A model generated the notes under the pieces. The model saw only the letters and a program-made list of their open reading frames with translations. It did not search any database and was not told the DNA's origin. Shown piece after piece: positions 1 through 8,200 of a DNA stretch of 10,900 bases. The position numbers and the translations under genes are program-made. The DNA comes from DAOPKN01 sp035391225 (lineage in GTDB: Bacteria > Thermotogota > Thermotogae > MWEM01): the NCBI GenBank assembly GCA_035391225.1, contig DAOPKN010000066.1, forward strand, positions 1 through 10,900. Direction: 5' to 3'. Each line of letters starts with the position of its first letter. Positions within the stretch are counted from its first letter, which is position 1.

Positions 1-2464
1 GTTCCCACGGTGGATTTCCCAACACGCAGTCGAAGCCTCCCCGGGCGAACACCTCGGGGAAAGCCAGGTGCCAGTGGAAAAAGGCGTACGCTTGCGCCAG
101 CTCTTTCACCTGGTGGGACAATGCCTCGGGGAGGGGTTTTCCCTGTGCCGCGGCGGCCAGGTGGCGGTTGGTGATGCCCCGGGGTGGGTTGTTCCCGGAG
201 GGTGTTTTGGCTTTCGGGGTTTTGCGCCGTGGAGGCTCTTGGAACAACCCGGTCTGGGATTGGGTTTGGTCCGGGTTGCCTTCGAGCTGGAAACCCGGTT
301 GGGGTTCGCTCGGCTCGAAAAGCTTGGGAACCACGAACGCCGCGCACCACAGGTCGGCGAGTTGCCAGGCGTTTTGGAAGGCGGTACTTTGCAGCAGCTC
401 GCGGAACTTTTTTCCCTTTCCCCGCACGTCGTCCAGTTGGGCGTCGTCCATGGCGTCCAGCGCGGCGGCGGCTTCGAAGAGCTTCTGGCGCGCCTTGGCG
501 TCTTCTTGCGCGAAGAGCGGGCCCAACCCCCGGGCGTGTTTCTGGTTCTGCTTCTTGAGTTCGCGCACCGCCGCCTTGTCGTCGCCGGTGATTGCCTGGA
601 AGGCGTCGTCGGGGATGCCGGCGGAAATGAGCTGCGGGGTCGCGCCCAGAAGGCTGTTGCCCACGCGCACGTGGTGGTCGAGGAAGGTGAGGGGCTTGCC
701 GGGTTCCATGGCTTCGAGCCACAGGCTGACGCGGCAGAGTTCCGCCGCCATGGGGTTGATGTCCACGCCGTACAGGCAGTGGGCGATGACTTCGCGCAGC
801 GCGTGCTGGTGGTCGGAGGCGGTGGGTTGGGCTTCGCCGGCTTGCAGCGCGCGCTGGCTCGCCAGGTGATGCGCCAGGCGGTGGGCAGCTCCTACCAGGA
901 AATGCCCCGGCCCCACGGCGGGGTCGCATACCTTGAGCTGCAGGATGGCATTGGCGGCGGTTTCGGGGTCTTTGCCCGCGATGGCGTTTTGGAGCACGGG
1001 TTCGAGCGCGCTGTCGAGCAACGATTGCACCAGTGCGTCGGGGGTGTAGTAGGCACCGGAGGTTTTGCGCTCGTTGCCCGCGTACTGCACGAAGTGGAAA
1101 CCCGCGCCGTCCGCGCTCAGTTCGGGGGTCAGGCCCAGCAGGCTCTCGTACAGCCCGCTGAGTTCTTCCGCGCCCATGTTGCGGTAGTCCACCGCGCGCA
1201 GCACGTTGCCTTGCCGCGTGTAGGCGAGGTGGCGAAGGGTTTGCAGCAAGTCGTGGTTGGACAGCTGGCAGTCGTTGAGCGCCTCGGTGGAGGCTGGGTC
1301 CCACAGCAGGCTGCCCAGCGCGGGGAGTGCCAGCGCGCGCCGGGCATCTTCCAGTTCCGGGTCGCCGGAAAGCGCGCGGCACAGCAGCTGGAGTTGCTGC
1401 CAGAGGTCGCCGTGCTCGCTGCCCTGTATCTTGCCCGCCATGTCGCGGAGGCGGGCGGTGCCGTAGTAGGCGGCGTAGCGCTCGCGGGCGGTTTTCCCCG
1501 CGGGGGTGGGGTCGATGGGGTGCAGCACCGACTGGCCTTCCAGTTCGCGGTCCTCGGAGACGAACAGGAAAATCAACCGGTACACCACGCGCAGCAGTTG
1601 CGCGTGCAGCTCGTTGGCGTCCAACGTGCCGCTGCGCAGGCGCTCTCGTAGCTTGGTGTTCGCCGGATGGCTGGACAGGCCTTCCCCCAGTGCCTGGAGG
1701 GCTTTCTCCACGCCTGCCCGGAGTTCGGTCATGGCGCGGGTGCCTTCCTTCTGCGCGGTTTGCGACCAGCTTTCCAGCCAGCAGGTTTCCGGGCGGTCGG
1801 GTTGGCGCGGGGCGAAGCGCGTGGCGTGTGCCACCAGCCAGAAGAGCACGAAGTCGGGGTACACTTCGCCCGCGAACATGGTTTCCAGGTCGAATTCCAG
1901 GAAGGACTGGCGGGAGAGTGCCTGGTTCTTGCGCAGGATGCGCAGCGATACCCCGTTGCACAGCAGCCCCCACTGGAAAGTGGGGAAACGGTTGAGCAGC
2001 TCTTGCAGCAGCGCGTGTGGGCTGGCGCTGCTGGCACCCCGCACCCCCGGGGTTCGCCGGTCGAGGTCCACGGCGTAGCCCACCAGGTGGATGGGGGAAT
2101 GGGAAAAGAGGCGCTCTACCGCGTAGGTTTTGCCATTGACCTGGGGAGCGCTGACTTGGGGAAGCGCGCCGAACTGCAGTTCTTTGAGCAGCGGCAGCGT
2201 CCAGGACTGGTTGGTGAATCCCGTGGTGGTCGCGGGGTTTTGCAGCCGTTCTTTCTTGGAAGCGAAGTCTTTCCAGCTCTTTTGCAACCGGTTCCAGGAC
2301 TGGAGGATGCTTTCGTTGAGCCGCTCGCCGGGCGCCAGTTCGTAGGATGCGGGGTCCACGCCCTGCACACCGGGGGGGACTTGGGTGAGTTTTTGCAGCA
2401 GGTCGGGGGGGAGCAATCCTCCCTCGCTGCGAAGGGTGGAAAAGGCCTGGGCTCTCTTTCTCAT
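1..2464 (-). CDS. Eco57I-type adenine-N6 DNA methyltransferase (DISARM DrmMI-like), 3' end outside window
   Basis: This gene has no stop in the window: 821 codons are open from the ATG at 2464 to the left edge. It should transfer a methyl group from S-adenosylmethionine to adenine N6, probably marking host DNA for the helicases encoded upstream. Residues 1-460 are mainly helical and include SPHALLQELLN (from 148) and WGLLCNG (165-171), the fold seen at the N-terminus of type IIG-like enzymes, but I see no PD-(D/E)xK triad. The methylase core has SGAYYTP (469-475), SAM motif I DPAVGPGHF (from D514), YGVDINP (D568) and catalytic NPPWE (817-821). A Q/P/K-rich linker lies at about 717-765. The target-recognition half is beyond the edge. 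ATG overlaps the upstream TGA as ATGA, with GGAGGTG 4 bases before it, which fixes the start. A stand-alone type IIG or BREX PglX-like enzyme is possible, but the context favours DISARM-like MI. Confidence 0.9.
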   Translation of the reverse strand, partial: MRKRAQAFSTLRSEGGLLPPDLLQKLTQVPPGVQGVDPASYELAPGERLNESILQSWNRLQKSWKDFASKKERLQNPATTTGFTNQSWTLPLLKELQFGALPQVSAPQVNGKTYAVERLFSHSPIHLVGYAVDLDRRTPGVRGASSASPHALLQELLNRFPTFQWGLLCNGVSLRILRKNQALSRQSFLEFDLETMFAGEVYPDFVLFWLVAHATRFAPRQPDRPETCWLESWSQTAQKEGTRAMTELRAGVEKALQALGEGLSSHPANTKLRERLRSGTLDANELHAQLLRVVYRLIFLFVSEDRELEGQSVLHPIDPTPAGKTARERYAAYYGTARLRDMAGKIQGSEHGDLWQQLQLLCRALSGDPELEDARRALALPALGSLLWDPASTEALNDCQLSNHDLLQTLRHLAYTRQGNVLRAVDYRNMGAEELSGLYESLLGLTPELSADGAGFHFVQYAGNERKTSGAYYTPDALVQSLLDSALEPVLQNAIAGKDPETAANAILQLKVCDPAVGPGHFLVGAAHRLAHHLASQRALQAGEAQPTASDHQHALREVIAHCLYGVDINPMAAELCRVSLWLEAMEPGKPLTFLDHHVRVGNSLLGATPQLISAGIPDDAFQAITGDDKAAVRELKKQNQKHARGLGPLFAQEDAKARQKLFEAAAALDAMDDAQLDDVRGKGKKFRELLQSTAFQNAWQLADLWCAAFVVPKLFEPSEPQPGFQLEGNPDQTQSQTGLFQEPPRRKTPKAKTPSGNNPPRGITNRHLAAAAQGKPLPEALSHQVKELAQAYAFFHWHLAFPEVFARGGFDCVLGNPPWE

Positions 2465-5295
2465 TGTGCACCTCCGGGGGGCAGCAGCACCCACGCACCC
2501 AGGATGTCCACGGGCAGAACGGGGCGGATGGTGGGGTTGGCTTTTTTTCCAAGCGCGTCGCGCACGTTTCGATGGGATTGCAGTTGTTCCTGGGCACGTT
2601 GCTGGGCGATGGGTTGCAGTTTTTGCTGCAGCTCGGGCAGCGCGGGAAGGATGCGGGTGAGTTGTTGCTCTACTGCCGCAGGCAAAAGGTTGCGTTCCGG
2701 GCGCAACGACAGCAGTTGCTCCGCCTGTTCGCCGGGCAGCCACTCGGGTGTCTCCGGGGAACCGCGAAACGCCCAGGGGAGGATTTGTTCGCAGAGGATG
2801 GACTGGGTTCCCCGGCTGTCGGGAAAGAGGTTGAAGCGAAAGCGCAGCAACAGCAGAACGGTGCGGCGCGCCACGAGCGAGGTGGAATAGACCCCGGTGC
2901 GTGCGGCGACGGGGTTCTTGCTATCCTTCACCGGGTCCAGAGCCTGGTCGAGCACCCAGCTTGCCAGCCCTTCGATGGGCGGGCTGGTGCGTCCCAGGTA
3001 GGTTTCTCCCTTTTGCAGCGGCAACGCGAAGCGACCCGTGAGATTGCCTTCGATGCCCAGCGCCTGGCGAAGTCCCCGGGGGGTGTTGTTGTCCAGGGTT
3101 GCCTGAACCTGGTTGCCCTCCGAGCGAAGGGGTATCGAGAGCGCCTGGAACACGTGGTGGAAAAAGGAGGCCACTTGCTCGGACCGGCCGATGGCGTCCT
3201 GGATGTTTTGGAGTTCCTCCGCCACTTGTTTTGGGTCGATGGAGTGTTGGGCAAAGCGGGAACGGCTGGCTTTTTCTTTCTCGCGGGCGTCTTCCCAGAG
3301 GGTGTGCAGCTCCTGTTTCTTGGTTTCGTCCACGAAGTCCAGGCGGATTTGCCCGGGGCGTTCGCGGGTGCGTTCGCGCAGCAACGCGCCTTCAAACAGC
3401 GTTTCCACGATTTGTTCGCTGCTTCCGGGTACGGAAACGGTGACACCCAAATCGTTCTTGATGCTCTTGTGCTTGCGCAGCAGCACGTCGAGGATTACCC
3501 CGTCGATGGGGTTGTCTTGGCCGAAGTAGGTGACCACGCGTACTTGCGCACTTTGCTGGCCGAAACGGTCCACGCGGCCTTCCCTCTGTTCGTGGCGCGT
3601 GGGGTTCCACGCCAGGTCGTAGTGCAGCACCGCGTTGAAGTGGGTTTGCAGGTTGATGCCCTCCGACAGGCAATCGGTGGCCACCAGCACGTATTCCCCG
3701 CCGGGGGCTACGAGGTCGGCGATGCGTTTTTCCCGTTCGGAGGGGGGCAGCTGCCCGGTGACCGATTCCACGCGTACCCGTGCGGGCAGGGAGTTGGACA
3801 GCAGCTTTGCGAGGTAGTCCGCCGTGTCCACGAAACGGCAGAACACCACGGGGGAAAAGCCTTCGCGCAGCAAGCCCTTGAGTTGGTTTTGGAGGCCCTG
3901 GAACTTGTGGTCTTGCTCGGGTGTGATGGCCTCGGCTCGGCGGGCAAATTCCAGCATCTTACGCCGGGTCTTGTCTTGCTGGGTTTCGGTTTCACTGCCG
4001 GGGTTGAGGTCGAGCGCGAGCGCGTCGTCTTGTTCGCCCAGGTCGAGCACGGTGCGGCGCCCGGCTTCTTCGAGTTCCTCGTCGGGAAGGTCCTGCAGGG
4101 CGCTGCGCGTGCGGAGCGTTGCCGCGGCGGCGGCGGGGCTGGAGGATACGCAGCGCAGAAGGGCCAACGCGGACCAGTAGCGCACGCGCCTTGAACGCTG
4201 GCTTTCCCCTTCCTCGCCCACGAATTCACGGGCAAAGGAGAGGATGTCGTCGAAGAGGCTGCGGTATTCGGGACTCAACGAGTAGTGCACTTCCGCGTCG
4301 AGGCGTTCCGGGAAGGGGGTTTGGGCGGATAGGTAGTCGCGGATGTCTGCCCGGCGGCGCTGCACGAGGTGGCGGGCAAGCTTTCGGCGCATGCCCTCTC
4401 TCTGGGGACCGGCAAGGTCTTCCGGGAGGTTGGCAAACTCGCCGCTCAACAGGCTAAGTAGCGAACGGAAGGCGGCTTCGTTGCCGCTGTGCGGTGTGGC
4501 GGTCACGAGCACCAGGTGGCGGTCTTGCCTTTGGGCGATGGCGTTTAGCAGCTCGAAGCGAAGCTGGCGGCCCCGTCCCACGCCGCCCGCGAGTGTACAG
4601 CCGTGTGCCTCGTCCACGATGACCATTTCCGGGCATTGTTGCAGGAAATCTTGTACCCTCCGGGGTGTCTTGATGAAATCGGTGGAGACAATGGTGAAAG
4701 GATGGCGTTCGAACACCGACCCCCCGATGGGGAGGTCCCGTTCCAGCCGCTGGATAGTGGAGGGAAGAACCAGTTGGGCGGGAACGTGGAATTTCTCGGA
4801 GAGTTCGCGCTGCCACTGTTCTGCCAGCGGGGGAGGGCAAAGCACCGCGAAGCGCTGGATTTCCGCGCGGTCGAGCATTTCGCGCGCGATGAGCCCCGCT
4901 TCGATGGTTTTGCCGATGCCCACGTCGTCGGCGATGAGCAGCCGGATGGGGTCGAGCTTGAGCGCCATCATCAGGGGAACGAGTTGGTAGGGGCGGGGTT
5001 CCACGGCGATGCGCGCGAAGCTGCGGAAGGGTCCGGAAGCGGCGCGGGTCGAAAGCCGGGCGGCGTCGCGAAGGATTTTCCCGCACCGGAAATCTCCCAC
5101 TTGCTCGAGGGAGGGAAGGCGGAAGCGTGCGGAGCACACGTTGTCCACCGCGGTGAGAAGGCCGGTGATTTCTTCGTCCAACCCTCCCACGGGTCGGACC
5201 AGCAGCAATTGGTCGTCGGAACCGGGGAGCACCACCCATTCCCGTCCACGGGCGTGCACGAGGGTACCGGGGCTTGCCAGCGAGGAAACACTCAA
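2461..5295 (-). CDS. SNF2/HepA-family helicase, DISARM DrmD-like
   Basis: This is an SF2 ATPase of the SNF2/RapA type, expected to translocate on double-stranded DNA. Residue numbers here count from the upstream GTG at 5304 (947 residues). The first RecA lobe has Walker A DDVGIGKT (126-133, K132), LCPPPLAEQW (155-164), Walker B DEAH (231-234) and TATPHSG (268-274). The second lobe has VVFCRFVDTADYL (486-498), VATDCLSEGINLQ (541-553) and motif VI QREGRVDRFGQ (573-583). The C-terminal 300 residues carry no domain I can name, but the charged helical stretch near 660-705 is typical of DrmD relatives. I prefer the TTG at 5295 (944 residues) because GGGAGGTG at 5309-5302 lies 6 bases upstream of it, whereas the GTG at 5304 sits inside that ribosome-binding site. 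TTG overlaps the preceding stop as TTGA. The length fits DrmD; a lone HepA-like helicase is less likely in this operon. Confidence 0.9.
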   Translation of the reverse strand: MSVSSLASPGTLVHARGREWVVLPGSDDQLLLVRPVGGLDEEITGLLTAVDNVCSARFRLPSLEQVGDFRCGKILRDAARLSTRAASGPFRSFARIAVEPRPYQLVPLMMALKLDPIRLLIADDVGIGKTIEAGLIAREMLDRAEIQRFAVLCPPPLAEQWQRELSEKFHVPAQLVLPSTIQRLERDLPIGGSVFERHPFTIVSTDFIKTPRRVQDFLQQCPEMVIVDEAHGCTLAGGVGRGRQLRFELLNAIAQRQDRHLVLVTATPHSGNEAAFRSLLSLLSGEFANLPEDLAGPQREGMRRKLARHLVQRRRADIRDYLSAQTPFPERLDAEVHYSLSPEYRSLFDDILSFAREFVGEEGESQRSRRVRYWSALALLRCVSSSPAAAAATLRTRSALQDLPDEELEEAGRRTVLDLGEQDDALALDLNPGSETETQQDKTRRKMLEFARRAEAITPEQDHKFQGLQNQLKGLLREGFSPVVFCRFVDTADYLAKLLSNSLPARVRVESVTGQLPPSEREKRIADLVAPGGEYVLVATDCLSEGINLQTHFNAVLHYDLAWNPTRHEQREGRVDRFGQQSAQVRVVTYFGQDNPIDGVILDVLLRKHKSIKNDLGVTVSVPGSSEQIVETLFEGALLRERTRERPGQIRLDFVDETKKQELHTLWEDAREKEKASRSRFAQHSIDPKQVAEELQNIQDAIGRSEQVASFFHHVFQALSIPLRSEGNQVQATLDNNTPRGLRQALGIEGNLTGRFALPLQKGETYLGRTSPPIEGLASWVLDQALDPVKDSKNPVAARTGVYSTSLVARRTVLLLLRFRFNLFPDSRGTQSILCEQILPWAFRGSPETPEWLPGEQAEQLLSLRPERNLLPAAVEQQLTRILPALPELQQKLQPIAQQRAQEQLQSHRNVRDALGKKANPTIRPVLPVDILGAWVLLPPGGAQ
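2469..2475 (-). promoter_or_regulatory. Ribosome-binding site of the methyltransferase gene
   Basis: GGAGGTG lies within the last codons of the SNF2 helicase gene, 4 bases before the ATG at 2464 (6 bases if counted from GGAGG). With the ATGA stop-start overlap it indicates coupled translation of helicase and methyltransferase. Confidence 0.75.
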
Positions 5296-8200
5296 GACGA
5301 ACACCTCCCGAATATGTCTGGGTACTTTTGGAAGATTTGGTTCCAGTCTGCATCGTGGGGGAAGCGCACCACGATGTAGCCCAGGTCCATGAGCCGGTCG
5401 GTGGTTTGCGCGTCCTTGTGTTGCTGGTCGGAAAAGCGGTGCGCGGGGCCGTCCACGAAGATGGCCACGTGGTGTTCATCGTAGTAGAAGTCCGGACGGG
5501 CTTGTGCACCGGGGATGGCGTGTTGGGCGTGCGTGGGAAGTTGCAATCCGAGCGATTCCAGTTGGCGGAGCCACTTGCTTTCGAGCTCGCTGTCGCATTG
5601 CTTGTGCAATTGTGCAAGGCGCTCGGAGCGGCTGCCTTGCCCCCCGGATTGCCGGGTGACCCCGCCTGTCCATTCCTTGAGCATATCGCGCACCAGGAAG
5701 CGGTCGAGGTGCTTGTGGTCGGGTTGGTTGAAGTAGTCCATGAGGCAGCGGTAGCAGGCCTTGCCGCAGCTGTCTTTGCCCCGGTCTTCCAAGGTGTCGG
5801 GGTCGAAGTGGCAGATGCGCAGCGCCTGGCGTGCCAGCTTGGCCCAGGTTCCCGCGTCTTCCACCACTTGGCGCAGCACACCCGCTCCTCCCTCGGAAGC
5901 CTCGTAGAAGAGGATTTCCCTGGGGTCGGACGCGGAGGGCATGGGTTCGCACGCCAGTTCGCGGGGTTCGAGTTGGAAGAGTTGCTGGATGGCTTGCTTG
6001 AGCGCGGAGCGAAGGCTTGCCATTTGGGGGATGGACATCTGCTGTTCGAAGGTGATGACCAGGGCGTTGCGCGTGTCTTTCACGAAGGGGATGACCCTTT
6101 GGGTGCGCCCGTCCTTTGCGGCGTCTTCGCTGTCCAAATCATCCTTTTGGTTCTTCGCCCAGTAGCCTTTTTCCACGTCGAGGGTGAAGCCGGGCACCTC
6201 GTCCCGCTGGTTGAGCCAACCGCTGTTGATGCGAAACAGGTCGGTGGAGTCGGCGTAGTGGAGGTGCACGCTTGCTTCCTCCCCCAAAAAGACCGTTGCG
6301 TCCCGTCGGTCCAGTTTGCCCGACACGCGGGGGAAGCGGTAGGCGGTGGAGAGGTTGTAGCCAAAGCGCTGGCGTTCTTCCTCGTCGCAGGTGATGCGGC
6401 GTGCCATCTTGAGCGTGACGTTTTGCAGCTGCACCATGTGGTCGATCTTGGCGTCTCCTTCCAGTGGGGCGTCGCAGCGTTCGCACACTTCCGGGAAGGA
6501 CATGCCTTCCTGGAAATGGGCGTAGCCGCAGCGGGTGCAGCGCTTCATGGTTTTGGTCACCAGCTCGTGCGTGGCTTCCATCGCGTCGCCCTGCAGGTCC
6601 AGGTTGACTTTCACCACGCGGTACTGGGCGCCTTCGTGGTACACCAGCGAGCGGGGCCCAAATTCGCTGATTGCCAGGAAGCGGGGGCGGGAAATGTACG
6701 TGTCGCGGCCGTTGCGGTTTTTCCGCCCGGGAACGAAGGCGGAGAGCGGAAGGCGCGGGAAGTTGTAGCCGGGCAAGAAGCCTTCGGCGGCGAGGTAGCG
6801 GTAGGTGTAGAAATCCCCGTCGTACACCCCGCGGGAACTCACCAGCAGGTCTCTCTGGCTTTCCGCCTGGGCGCGAAGTTGCTTGGAATAGCGGATCTCG
6901 TAGGGGGGGCGGCTGGGATCCATGATGATTTGGTTGTGGATCTTTTGTTGCTGCACCGCCGAACGGTACAGGCTGCGCCAGCGGTCGCAGGCGGCGTTGA
7001 ACGCGCGTTCCACTTGGTCCAGCATGTCTGCTGGCCAGCGGTCGCTGAACCAGGGCGCTGATTGCAGTTCAGCGCGCAGGGTGTCGATGAAGGCTTCTAC
7101 CCTTTCGGTGGCGCGCAACCGAAGCTGGGGGTCTCGCAACGCGTGGCCCAGGGAATCTTGCACGGGTAGGGGCAGCTTGCCATCCAGCGGATTGAGGTCC
7201 AGGATATCCGCGGGGGTCATTCCCAGCTTGAGTTGGGCGGTTTCCAACCAGATGGCGTAGATGTGCGCACGCAACAGGTCTCGGTTTCGCAGGTCGATGC
7301 GCGGAGGTGCCACCACCCCGGAAACCATCTGGTCCGGTTCGTGGAAGAAGTACTGGTCGTGGGGACTGCGCCCCGCACAGTAGGTGTACACGAGCGCTGG
7401 TTGCCCCACCCGCCCGGCACGCCCGCTTCGCTGCGCGTAGTTGGCGGGGGTGGGGGGAACGTTGCGCAGGTTCACGAGGTTGAGTTGCTCGATGTCCACG
7501 CCCAGTTCCATGGTGGGAGAGCAGAAAAGCAGGGGGAGTTCCCCGCTTCGGAAGCGTTCTTCCCGTTCCCCCCGGTCTTCGGGCGAAACTTGCGCGGTGT
7601 GTTCGCGTGCTTCCAACGTGTTGTTCAGGTCCACGAAGGTGCGATATACCTGCGAGAAGTACTCGTTGATCTTCGGGGGAATTTCACCTACTTCCAGCAG
7701 CCGGGTGCGGTCTACCGGGCGAAGTTGCCCCTTGCCTTGCAGCCAGGTCAGCGCCCCCGCATACACCTGGAATCCCGGGTCGTCGTCTTTCTCGCTTCCC
7801 CGCACTTGTTGGAGGATGCCGTAGCGCTTAAGCGCTTGGAACAGGAACGCGATGATGGTGTCCCCTTGTTCGCTGGAGATCGTTGCATCCCCGCTGAACG
7901 GCAACAGGGTGCGCTTGAGGTACTGGCCGAAACCTCCGCGGGAGGAAACGAAGAAGCCGTTGGGGTGATCGTTTTTCTTGCGCGCACGCGGCCAGGCCAC
8001 CTTGGATTCCACGAGCTCGCTGGCATCTTGCAAGAACCACAGCGAGCCCTCGCGGATGCGTTGGTTGGAAACGGCGACCATCTCGTACTGCTTATCGTGG
8101 TCCAGCACCTGGGCGTTCACGCACAGCGAGCGGCGCAGTACTTCCAAAAGCGTTTCGAGGATCTCCTTGCGGGTTTCGACCGGGGCATCCTTCAGGGGTT

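Noticed and set aside
68..1651. Long plus-strand open frame of 527 codons
   Set aside because: It is codon-for-codon antisense to the methyltransferase, which has clear motifs. It stays open only because the real gene seldom uses TTA, CTA or TCA.
2464..4194. Long plus-strand open frame of 576 codons
   Set aside because: In-phase antisense of the SNF2 helicase, with no recognisable motif and a composition expected of a shadow.
4454..5881. Minus-strand open frame of 475 codons spanning the junction of the two helicase genes
   Set aside because: Shifted-frame shadow of both genes; the real frames carry all the motifs and coupled start-stop signals.
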